Source: Deltaproteobacteria bacterium (GTDB lineage: Bacteria; Myxococcota; Myxococcia; Myxococcales; SZAS-1). Taken from it: a DNA stretch of 48,733 bases. Below are positions 42,101 to 48,283 of the stretch, in pieces (position 1 is the first letter of the stretch; the number at the start of each line of letters is the position of its first letter). Both the position numbers and the translations under genes were made by a program. The notes below the pieces were generated by a model. The model saw only the letters and a program-made list of their open reading frames with translations. It was not told the DNA's origin and did not search any database. Location of the stretch: positions 1 to 48,733 of the forward strand of contig JAFEBB010000055.1 of assembly GCA_018266075.1 (NCBI GenBank), written 5' to 3'.

Positions 42101-42303
42101 GCGGCCTCGCCGGCGAAGAGATCGGAGGCGTCGCTGATGACGTGCGCCGACGCGCCCGAGCCGGTGACCTGCAGCCACGCCGTGAGATCGATGTCGCAGC
42201 GGTTGGTGGGCGCGGGGCCAGAGTCGACCGGGGGCGGGGTGGTGGTCTTCTTGTGACAGCCCACGAGCGTGAGGGCGGCGGCGAGCGCGGCGTAGCGGCG
42301 CAT
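39112..42303 (-). CDS. PHP-domain (CehA/McbA-type) metallohydrolase lipoprotein
   Basis: The 1063-residue protein has lipobox L-V-G-C (Cys16). The first ~350 residues are a beta-rich region (V-L-M-A-N-D-K-I-K-V-I-V-Q-Q) seen in large myxobacterial surface PHP proteins. Residues ~360-450 and ~455-560 resemble carboxypeptidase-regulatory/Ig domains (G-G-V-A-I-A-N-A-R-V ... D-Y-T-F-T-A-W). The PHP domain follows, with metal motifs D-F-H-V-H-S (~573-578) and A-T-D-H-D (~604-608), plus N-H-P-N-G and D-T-H-S downstream, all PHP ligands. The final ~200 residues are another beta region. PHP enzymes are phosphoesterases or related hydrolases; the substrate is unknown. Starts at ATG 42303. Confidence 0.88.
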   Translation of the reverse strand: MRRYAALAAALTLVGCHKKTTTPPPVDSGPAPTNRCDIDLTAWLQVTGSGASAHVISDASDLFAGEAAAGRVGDVLMANDKIKVIVQQPGRNVGPDPYGGAIIDADVIHSGPGNDKFGKMAPFFNFGRTVDVDTVEILAPGGQGGAAIVAATGTDTVNDYINVNNQLEVQIGAGEKLVLNPDDPANLRITTFYALKPGDSHVQVVTAFCNDSDSAQLITAGDLIDPGGDVALLVPQSTQRGMGFGSYPDATTFLTWEATDNSIAYGVAPYKLDDMNTPETHSNSLTVVGITGYILGNAGGVSGLLEWLDANKRGRSGSLVIPAKDAQSGKPGSAIIARDFVVGRDIGAVVQEIETVRAAKTGATMATYGGTVSAGGVAIANARVAAERPDPDNVNPTMIEAILVTDASGHFQASLPADDYTFTAWEPGHGVSQPVEIAAGADGSNVPLTLPAGHTLTVTAADSAGHAIPAKVTVLCNGSCPNPPQSLGKFTDATRDPMPDDMLRTLFIPPSGTLSVTLPAGRYQLIVSHGPEDSLWPLTAPATPASVDLTSSDQTVHAVMAKVVDTSGWLSADFHVHSVNSPDSVVPLVDRVQTFLAEDVNVLLATDHDFITDYGPTNQALGGTPFMATMVGEEITTFDYGHYNPWPLQVDASNPATHGALDWGNGTKDSLLIDDIIDGARAMGATTFQINHPNGNVSTFGGLGLDADTLATHADPAAHRLPPSPNATANDTGLFPRHKWDAMEVMNGFTRSSFDGLLNNWMTFNANGLVVTATAVSDTHSRWSSAAGYPRSYVYMGTGHDSVATFDQATMSNQVNAHHVMGSLGLFVKAYAFTTGTNYSLSSLEADCAAAGSACARVGDTLSVGSTGLDVVVDVQSPEWVPFDEIDLFDHRAARWMLNGIPDTSFAPDNATTGWQHQNVTLTAANKEAVFTGDASLGCGQATCVASRYHAQAVFHIDAASGQLPANDDFYFVVVRDSDQSRDLMPLVWDATEQNGTVNAEKPAHAFTYTNAIYIDRDGSGKYDNFPHVSGTPPAKPPQRKLITGKTREERIRKMLQTMADEH

Positions 42304-42425
42304 GGGTCGGCTCCGTGACAGGCGGGAAACGGACTGGCGACTCTACTTCAGGCGGTCGCTCGCCCGGAAACCGGCGGTCCAAGCGCCTGCCGTCGAGATT
42401 CCCTCGACGCTTCCCGCGATTTCGT

Positions 42426-42454
42426 TTGACCCCTCGGAAGGCCGTCGCTATAAG
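42426..42454 (+). promoter_or_regulatory. Promoter of the initiator tRNA
   Basis: TTGACC (42426-42431), 17 bases, TATAAG (42449-42454): near-consensus housekeeping promoter placing the transcript start ~20 bases before the tRNA. The clearest promoter in the window. Confidence 0.85.
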
Positions 42455-42479
42455 TCCCGCCGCTTCACACACCCTTTGT

Positions 42480-42553
<74 letters not shown>

Positions 42554-42561
42554 CTTCTTGG

Positions 42562-42585
42562 CCCCTGGTCCGCAAGGACCGGGGG
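42562..42585 (+). terminator. GNRA-capped hairpin after tRNA-fMet
   Basis: CCCCTGGTCC-GCAA-GGACCGGGGG forms a ten-base-pair stem (one G-U) with the same GCAA loop as the strong terminator at 28.4 kb, eight bases after the tRNA. Only a poor T-run follows (CGTTT), so some transcripts may continue into the mini-gene 23 bases downstream. Confidence 0.6.
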
Positions 42586-42607
42586 TCAGTCGTTTCAGGG
42601 AGAACCC

Positions 42608-42778
42608 ATGCGCCGCGCCAAGCCGGCAAACAGCCGTGGGTGGAAGACCTGCTCCCGCGGCCACAAGTATCGCGTGCCCGGCGGCTGCCCGATTTGATGG
42701 AAGGGCAATCGACCCGGCGGGTCGATTCGAAAGAAACCGCGCCGCGCTACGGCTCCAAAGACTCGACGTGGCCCATGA
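42608..42778 (+). CDS. Mini zinc-knuckle protein with in-frame TGA at the last Cys position (candidate selenoprotein or interrupted gene)
   Basis: AGGGAG lies just upstream of ATG 42608. Codons 1-29 end ...R-G-W-K-T-C-S-R-G-H-K-Y, then R-V-P-G-G-C-P-I. Codon 30 is TGA (42695-42697), followed in frame by W-K-G-N-R-P-G-G and a Lys/Arg-rich tail to TGA 42776-42778, immediately abutting the convergent VTT gene stop at 42779. If read through, the product is 56 residues with C-P-I-x-W. From memory, related small basic proteins have T-C-x-x-G-H-x-Y ... C-P-x-C-W, so TGA sits exactly where Cys is expected. Eighteen bases after the TGA starts the apical loop (GGC) of a perfect nine-base-pair stem. It could be Sec-encoding, a nonsense mutation or a base-call error. 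Confidence 0.55.
42707..42727 (+). promoter_or_regulatory. Stem-loop downstream of the in-frame TGA (bacterial SECIS-like)
   Basis: AATCGACCC (42707-42715), GGC loop (42716-42718), GGGTCGATT (42719-42727): nine perfect pairs. The published bacterial SECIS model asks for a small apical loop with a G in its first two positions, 16-37 bases after the UGA; this gives G-G at 18 bases. There is no T-run on either strand, so it is not an intrinsic terminator. Confidence 0.5.
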
Positions 42779-43465
42779 TCACTGCGCAGGCGACGCTCGC
42801 GCCGCGCGTCGGCGCTCATAGGTGCGCGCCAGCGCAGCCAGCAGCAACGACGTGCCAACCAGTCCAGCCAGCGGCGGCCACGCGCCGCTCTGAATGTGCC
42901 CCGAGGCGTCGAACATCTTCCCGGCGAGGTAGCTGAGGAGCAGCAGCGGCGGGATGTAGCCGAGCAGCGAGCCCCAGAAGTGCGTCCAGAAGCGCACTCG
43001 CGAGACCCCCAGGAAGAAGTGCAGCACCTGCGGCATCCAGAAGATCAGGCGCAGCAAGACGACGGTCAGGAACGCGCTTCGCTCCAGCGCCTCCTCGTAC
43101 TTGCGAAGCCGCTTCGGGATGCGCGCCGCGACCCAATCTCTGGCCACGAAGCGCGCGAAGGAGAAGCCGATCACGCTCGCGGCCATGGTGCCGATCATCG
43201 AGAGCACGAACGCCGTTTGCCAGGGCCAGATCAGGGGCGCCGTGGCCACGAAGAGCGTCCCCGGGACACCGAATGGTTGGAAGACCGCGTAGGCGATGAT
43301 GAACGCGAGATAGCCCCACGCGCCCAGCTCGGCGAGCTCGACCGCGAGGGCCTTCGGGCTGCCCACCTGCGCAAAGACGCCCGAGCGCCAGGCAAACGCC
43401 AGTGCGACCAAAACGATCACGAGCGCGGCGAGCTTGGCGTGGTTCGCTGCGCGCGACGTCGCCAT
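42779..43465 (-). CDS. TVP38/TMEM64 (VTT-domain, DedA-related) membrane protein
   Basis: The 228-residue protein has about six hydrophobic segments and the VTT/SNARE-associated hallmarks: F-Q-P-F-G-V-P-G-T-L-F-V-A-T-A-P before a re-entrant loop, G-x-x-x-S/A-x-x-I-G-F-x-x-A-R, and R-L-I-F-W-M-P-Q-V-L-H-F-F-L-G in place of the usual F-x-x-R-x-x-P. DedA/TVP38 proteins scramble or flip lipids or carry lipid-linked intermediates in the inner membrane and affect envelope stress resistance. Starts at ATG 43465. Convergent with the mini-gene and divergent from rph. Confidence 0.88.
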   Translation of the reverse strand: MATSRAANHAKLAALVIVLVALAFAWRSGVFAQVGSPKALAVELAELGAWGYLAFIIAYAVFQPFGVPGTLFVATAPLIWPWQTAFVLSMIGTMAASVIGFSFARFVARDWVAARIPKRLRKYEEALERSAFLTVVLLRLIFWMPQVLHFFLGVSRVRFWTHFWGSLLGYIPPLLLLSYLAGKMFDASGHIQSGAWPPLAGLVGTSLLLAALARTYERRRAARASPAQ

Positions 43466-43561
43466 GGCTCACCATCCCCAACTGCCACGGAACAAATACC
43501 CCACCCCATCTGACCCGCTCAATAGGGCATTTGACGGATTGGCCTCGAGATCTGCCGCGAA

Positions 43562-43589
43562 TTGAATGCGCGGGCACGCTCGCTAGAAG
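43562..43589 (+). promoter_or_regulatory. Possible rph promoter
   Basis: TTGAAT (43562-43567), 16 bases, TAGAAG (43584-43589), about 75 bases before the start codon. The ~200-base gap is AT-richer than its surroundings and has a small palindrome-rich patch (CAATTG, GAATTGCAA near 43618-43643). No 19-base rifamycin-associated element of the actinomycete type is seen. Confidence 0.3.
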
Positions 43590-43665
43590 GCATGCGATGC
43601 GCCGATGGCAGACTGCACAATTGAGTCATTTGTGAATTGCAAACTTCGATGAATCCGGAGCGCGA

Positions 43666-46263
43666 ATGGCCAGCGACGTGTTGAACCTTCAGGAGATCGA
43701 CCGGACACAAATCTCGGCCGTTGGTGGCAAGGGCGCGCACCTGGGGGCGCTCTCGCGGATCGAGGGCATCCGCGTGCCGGCTGGCTTTTGCGTGACCACG
43801 GATGCGTTCCGACGCGTGATGGCTGAGGTGCCTTCGCTCAACGCACGCCTCGAGCGGCTCTCGCTCCTGAAGACCGACGATCGCGACGCGATCCGTGCGC
43901 TGAGCGCCGAGCTCCGCGAGCTCATCGAAGGCATCGCGATTCCGAGCGAGCTGACGGCGTCGATCACCGGCGCGCTCGCGAAGCTCGATGAGAACGCGGC
44001 GTACGCCGTTCGTTCCAGCGCGACGGCCGAAGACTTGCCGACGGCGTCGTTCGCGGGCCAGCAGGACACGTACCTGAACGTCGTCGGCGCGCGCGCGATC
44101 CTCGAGCACATCCGCCGATGCTGGGCTTCACTCTTCACCGAGCGCGCCGTGACCTACCGCCTCCGCAACGGCTTCGATCATCGCAAGGTGCAGATGGCCG
44201 TGGTGGTGCAGCGCATGGTCTTCCCGCAGACCTCAGGGATCCTCTTCACGGCCGATCCCATCAGCGGCCATCGAAAGGTCGCGTCCGTCGAAGCCGTCTT
44301 CGGACTCGGCGAGGCGCTCGTCTCCGGCCTGGTGAATGCGGACGTCTTCAAGGTGCGCGATGGGAAAGTGAGCAGCAAAGCGATCGCCGCGAAGTCGCGC
44401 GCGCTTGAAGCGTCGCCGTCGGGCGGGACTCGAGAACAGACGATCGAGCCGGCGCGACGCGAGCAGCCCGCGCTGTCGGATGCACAGGTGCTGCGGCTCG
44501 TGGAGCTCGGCCGGCGAATCGAGTCGCACCTCGGCGGCCCGCAGGACATCGAGTGGTGCCTCGTCGATGACGCGTTTCACATTGTCCAGAGCCGGCCCAT
44601 CACCACGCTCTTTCCCATTCCTGCGGCGAGCGACAACGAGAACCACGTCTACGTGTCCGTCGGCCACGCGCAGATGATGACCGACGCCATGACGCCGCTC
44701 GGGCTGTCGGTGTGGCAGATGACGACCCCGCGGCCGATGGCCGAGGCCGGTGGGCGGCTCTTCGTCGACGTCACCGCTCAGCTCTCTTCACCCGCGAGCC
44801 GCGCCAGCCTGCTCGAGCTCTTCGGGCGCGGCGATCCGCTGCTCCGCGACGCGCTGCAGACGCTCCTCGAACGCGGCGACTTCATCAAGCTCGCGTCGGA
44901 TGCTGCTCCTGCTGCTGCGCCGCCGCCGAAGCCTGCGATCCCACCGCTCGAGAGCAATCCCGCCCTCGTCATTGAGCTGATTGAAGGCACACAGGCGTCG
45001 ATCGCAGCCGCCACGCGCGCCATTCGCGGCAAGACCGGCGCCGCGCTGCTCGACTTCATCGTGGCGGATTTTCAGGAGCTGCGGCGTGTCCTCTTCGAGC
45101 CGCGCGGCCATCAAGTGTTCATGTCCGCGATCGAAGCGACCTGGTGGATCAACGACCACGTGCTCGAGTGGCTCGGCGAGAAGAACGCGGCCGACGTGCT
45201 CACGCAGTCCGTGCCCAACAACGTCACCTCGGAGATGGGGCTCGCCTTGCTCGATGTCGCAGATGTGATTCGACCGCATCCGGAAGTCGTGAATCTTCTG
45301 GAGCGCGCGGCAGGCGACGACTTCTTGAACGAGCTCCCCAACCTCGCTGGCGGCCGCGAAGCGTTCGACGCGATCCAGGCCTGGCTCGAGAAGTACGGCA
45401 TGCGCTGCGTCGGCGAGATTGACATCACCCGACCGCGCTGGAGCGAGCGACCCAGCGCGCTCGTGCCGCTGCTGCTCGGCAATGTGAAGAACTTCGAACC
45501 CGGCGCGGGAAAGAAGCGGTTCGAGCAAGGGCAGCAGGAAGCCCAGAAGAAGGAGCAGGAGCTTCTGGAGCGCGTGCGATCATTGCCCGACGGCGAGCAG
45601 AGAGCCGCAGAGACCAAGAAGGCGATCGATCGCGTCCGCGCGTTTATTGGATATCGGGAGTATCCCAAGTACGGGATGGTCAGCCGCTACTTTGTATACA
45701 AGCAGGCCATGTTGGAAGAAGCCCGGCGAATGGCGCAGGCCGGCGTGCTCCGCGAGAAGGATGATATTTATTACCTTCGATTCCAGGAGCTGCACGACGT
45801 CGCACGCACGGGCCGCGCGGATCACGAACTGATTCGCAAACGCAGGGAGGCGTTCGCGTTGCACCAACTGCTGAAGCCGCCGCGGGTACTCACGTCGGAA
45901 GGTGAGGCGCTGACGGGTTCGTGGCGACGCAATGACGTGCCTGCCGGCGCGCTCGTGGGCCTGGCGGTCTCTGCAGGAACGGTCGAAGGCCGGGCGCGCG
46001 TGATCCTCGACATGGCCGACGCCAAGCTCGAAGCGGGCGACATCCTCGTTACTGCCTACACCGACCCGAGCTGGACGCCGCTGTTCGTGGCCATCCAGGG
46101 CCTGGTGACCGAGGTCGGCGGCCTGATGACCCACGGCGCGGTGATTGCGCGGGAGTACGGCTTGCCGGCCGTCGTGGGCGTGGAGAACGCCACCCAGCGA
46201 ATTCGTGATGGGCAGCGCATTCGCGTGCACGGAACGGAAGGGTACGTCGAGCTCCTGTCGTGA
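43666..46263 (+). CDS. rph: Rifampin phosphotransferase (rifamycin-inactivating)
   Basis: The 865-residue protein starts at ATG 43666, with GGAG six bases upstream. It transfers the beta-phosphate of ATP to the C21 hydroxyl of rifampin, inactivating it. Three domains in the Rph order: ATP-grasp-like N domain (~1-315: V-G-G-K-G-A-H-L-G, V-R-S-S-A-T-A-E-D, F-T-A-D-P-I-S-G, D-I-E-W-C), rifampin-binding domain (~325-755) and swivelling His domain (~765-865) with T-E-V-G-G-L-M-T-H-G. The catalytic His is H823 (Listeria Rph: H825; family length ~865). PEP synthase would have a C-terminal PEP-binding barrel, absent here. Flanked by non-resistance genes; likely self-protection or soil resistance. Confidence 0.92.
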   Translation: MASDVLNLQEIDRTQISAVGGKGAHLGALSRIEGIRVPAGFCVTTDAFRRVMAEVPSLNARLERLSLLKTDDRDAIRALSAELRELIEGIAIPSELTASITGALAKLDENAAYAVRSSATAEDLPTASFAGQQDTYLNVVGARAILEHIRRCWASLFTERAVTYRLRNGFDHRKVQMAVVVQRMVFPQTSGILFTADPISGHRKVASVEAVFGLGEALVSGLVNADVFKVRDGKVSSKAIAAKSRALEASPSGGTREQTIEPARREQPALSDAQVLRLVELGRRIESHLGGPQDIEWCLVDDAFHIVQSRPITTLFPIPAASDNENHVYVSVGHAQMMTDAMTPLGLSVWQMTTPRPMAEAGGRLFVDVTAQLSSPASRASLLELFGRGDPLLRDALQTLLERGDFIKLASDAAPAAAPPPKPAIPPLESNPALVIELIEGTQASIAAATRAIRGKTGAALLDFIVADFQELRRVLFEPRGHQVFMSAIEATWWINDHVLEWLGEKNAADVLTQSVPNNVTSEMGLALLDVADVIRPHPEVVNLLERAAGDDFLNELPNLAGGREAFDAIQAWLEKYGMRCVGEIDITRPRWSERPSALVPLLLGNVKNFEPGAGKKRFEQGQQEAQKKEQELLERVRSLPDGEQRAAETKKAIDRVRAFIGYREYPKYGMVSRYFVYKQAMLEEARRMAQAGVLREKDDIYYLRFQELHDVARTGRADHELIRKRREAFALHQLLKPPRVLTSEGEALTGSWRRNDVPAGALVGLAVSAGTVEGRARVILDMADAKLEAGDILVTAYTDPSWTPLFVAIQGLVTEVGGLMTHGAVIAREYGLPAVVGVENATQRIRDGQRIRVHGTEGYVELLS

Positions 46264-46281
46264 GCGGAAGCTCCGAAGTCG

Positions 46282-46455
46282 CTACGGTCCCTCGACGGCC
46301 GGCTGGTCAGTAAGCGGATCTTCCTGCTTCGGACCTCGCGGCTTCCCGGGCGCCTGCTCCACAGGCGGCGTCTCCTGCTTCGGGCGTGGCGGCTCCTGTC
46401 CGGGAGGCGCACGGTTCGGCGCCTGAGGCGCGGCGGGCTTCGGTTTCTCGCTCAT
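46282..46455 (-). CDS. Small Pro/Gln/Lys-rich protein, hypothetical
   Basis: The 57-residue frame from ATG 46455 (M-S-E-K-P-K-P-A-A-P) is almost entirely P, K, Q, E and A (N-R-A-P-P-G-Q-E-P-P; P-V-E-Q-A-P-G-K) with no hydrophobic stretch, so it would be disordered. Convergent with rph, whose stop is 18 bases away, and divergent from the next small gene. No ribosome site is obvious. Codon pattern and short acidic end (D-P-L-T-D-Q-P-A-V-E-G) are protein-like, but it may not be expressed. Confidence 0.4.
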   Translation of the reverse strand: MSEKPKPAAPQAPNRAPPGQEPPRPKQETPPVEQAPGKPRGPKQEDPLTDQPAVEGP

Positions 46456-46567
46456 GGCAGGAACGTCCGCGCGGCTGCGCGCGACGGCAATGGCCGATCG
46501 CCCGGCTGGTTCGTTGTGGGCTCCTCTGCGCGTCGCCAACTTTTGGGGGCGGAAGGAGCGTTTCGCC

Positions 46568-46834
46568 ATGGACCCCACCCAGTTCAACTCCGGCATGGAA
46601 GGCGAAGGCAACAAGACTGCAGACAAGCAGTACCGCGAGCGCGCCAGCGACTACGCGAAGAGCGGCAAGGTGGACCAGGCGGCCAAGGAGGCCGAGCGCG
46701 ACGTGGAGACGGACCCCGCCCAGTTCGACGCCGCCGCGAAGGAAGGCCAGAGCCACAGCGCCGGCGACTCGAATCGGGATCTCAGCGGCGAGACGGAGAA
46801 GACCGACGCCGATTTGGATGACGACGAGCAATAG
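46568..46834 (+). CDS. Small hydrophilic conserved protein (E-G-N-K-T-A-D family)
   Basis: The 88-residue protein starts at ATG 46568, with AAGGAG nine bases upstream. It is very hydrophilic and helical: E-G-N-K-T-A-D-K-Q-Y-R-E-R-A-S-D-Y-A then G-K-V-D-Q-A-A-K-E-A-E-R, with an acidic D-D-D-E-Q end. Similar short proteins with the N-K-T-A-D-x-x-Y-R core are widespread in Proteobacteria, function unknown; they look like general-stress or hydrophilin-type proteins. Stands alone after rph. The following ~210 bases (46835-47047) show no gene. Confidence 0.75.
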   Translation: MDPTQFNSGMEGEGNKTADKQYRERASDYAKSGKVDQAAKEAERDVETDPAQFDAAAKEGQSHSAGDSNRDLSGETEKTDADLDDDEQ

Positions 46835-47047
46835 CTCCCACGGCTGGCGCGGCAGGCCGACTTGGCTTTGCCGTATCGGGCCCGCCAGGCCGCGGCGTGT
46901 GTCCGTCCCCGCCGCGCTCAACCCGCTCGTCGAGCGTCGCGCACGGCCGGGTGGCCAGCGTCTCGCGCACGCGTCGAAGCGTGGCGTGGGCCGATCAACT
47001 GCGCGTTGCTTTCCCTGCGACCGCCGATCCTGCGTACCGAGGCCGGC

Positions 47048-48004
47048 TCACAGGGCGTTGAAGTCGAGCACGATCCGGCCGCGGACGCCGCCCGCGGCCA
47101 ACAATCGGTGCGCCTCGGCTGCCTGCGACGCCGGCAGGACCTTCGCCACGCGCAGCGTGAGCGCCCCCGACTCCACCTGATCCCGGAGCCGCTCGAGCTT
47201 GGCGGTGTCCTTCAGCCCGTTGGCCACCATGACAGGCAACACGCGGATGCCACGCTCGACGGGCTCATTCCATCCACGCACCGTCACCAGACCACCGCCG
47301 TCGGCAATCGCGGGAGCCGCCTCGCCGTTGAGCAGCGCGCCGTCGAAGAGGCCGGGTACGCCGTTGGGCTCCAACTTGCGCACCCGCTCGGTGAAACCGG
47401 GACCGCGCGGCACGAGGACGTCCGCGCCGAGCTCGGTGAGCAGCGTCCGATCAGCGGGCGACTCCGAGACATCGGCCAGGACCCGCAGTCCATCGGCCTT
47501 GGCGAGCTGGATGGCGTAGCCGCCGACCGCGCCTGCCGAGCCCGTGACGGCCAGGGTCTGACCGGGCTTCAGGCCGATCGCGTCGAGTCCGAGGCGCACG
47601 GTGAGCGCGTTCATGAGCAGCGTCGAGGCCGCGGGGAAGTCCACGCCCTTCGGCGCGCGCACCGCGGACGCCGCGGGGACGATGATCTGCTGCGCGTAGC
47701 TGCCCTTGTGAGGCGAGGCAGGCGCGGTCACGGCGATCACCCGCTCGCCGAGCGCGAGCCGGCCATCGGCCGCGGGTCCGAGCGCGTCGATCACCCCGGC
47801 GGAATCCATGCCGGGGATGTACGGCGGCTTCTGACCGTCGAGGCGCTTGCCGTAGCCGCCGCTGCGGGCCATGAGATCGGTGGGGTTCACCGCGACGGCG
47901 TGCACGCGAATTCGAACCTCGCCGGGCCCCGGCTGCGGCTCTGGAAGCTCGACCACCTCCAGCACCTCGGGACCGCCAAATCGATTCACACCGATGGCTT
48001 TCAT
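47048..48004 (-). CDS. MDR-family NADP-dependent quinone-oxidoreductase-like protein
   Basis: The 318-residue zinc-free medium-chain dehydrogenase/reductase. N-terminal GroES-like half (M-K-A-I-G-V-N-R-F-G-G-P-E-V-L ... V-N-P-T-D-L-M-A-R-S-G, P-Y-I-P-G-M-D-S-A-G-V), Rossmann half with G-S-A-G-A-V-G-G-Y-A-I-Q-L-A-K, as in quinone oxidoreductases. The zinc-binding His/Cys residues of alcohol dehydrogenases are missing. Reduces an enone or quinone using NADPH; the natural substrate is unknown. Starts at ATG 48004. Confidence 0.9.
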   Translation of the reverse strand: MKAIGVNRFGGPEVLEVVELPEPQPGPGEVRIRVHAVAVNPTDLMARSGGYGKRLDGQKPPYIPGMDSAGVIDALGPAADGRLALGERVIAVTAPASPHKGSYAQQIIVPAASAVRAPKGVDFPAASTLLMNALTVRLGLDAIGLKPGQTLAVTGSAGAVGGYAIQLAKADGLRVLADVSESPADRTLLTELGADVLVPRGPGFTERVRKLEPNGVPGLFDGALLNGEAAPAIADGGGLVTVRGWNEPVERGIRVLPVMVANGLKDTAKLERLRDQVESGALTLRVAKVLPASQAAEAHRLLAAGGVRGRIVLDFNAL

Positions 48005-48283
48005 GCGCTGGATGTAGCGCTGGCCGTCGATGCAGACCGCAAATTCGCGCCACGCGGCGCTCGAGATGTCGCGTTCGACGCTTGACCCCCCATTTTTCTC
48101 GATTGAAATGTGGCTCCCGGGCTTTGGATTGCCGCAAGTGAAGCTCGAGACGCCGCTCCTGATCCTTCAGACGCCGCGTTTCGAAGTTGGATCGTCGCAT
48201 TCGAACCGTGGGTTGCGGCAGTTCAACTTCCGGAAGGCGCGTCTGAAACTCGAGATACGCCTCCGGAAGCCGAAGCCGCGACG
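48005..48283. other. Non-coding stretch with imperfect inverted repeat
   Basis: About 280 bases between the MDR gene and the partial gene at the window end. No convincing gene on either strand. CAGACGCCGCGTTTCG (from ~48169) and the reverse complement of CGGAAGGCGCGTCTG (to ~48247) form an imperfect inverted repeat around TTCGAACC, flanked by similar CTCGAGA elements on both sides. Might be an old remnant or a protein-binding region upstream of the MDR gene. Confidence 0.35.

Noticed and set aside
42695-42697. TGA as a simple stop giving a finished 29-residue protein
   Set aside because: Not excluded, but the frame continues with a protein-like basic tail up to the next gene and the Cys-motif would be incomplete; kept as a finding rather than treated as settled.
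43466-43665. Rifamycin-associated element upstream of rph
   Set aside because: I looked for the actinomycete-type 19-base inverted repeat and found nothing similar; only short AT-rich palindromes are present.
43666-46263. Phosphoenolpyruvate synthase (ppsA) as identity of the 865-residue protein
   Set aside because: The swivelling His domain is at the very C terminus and the PEP-binding barrel is missing, as in Rph; length and His position match Rph.
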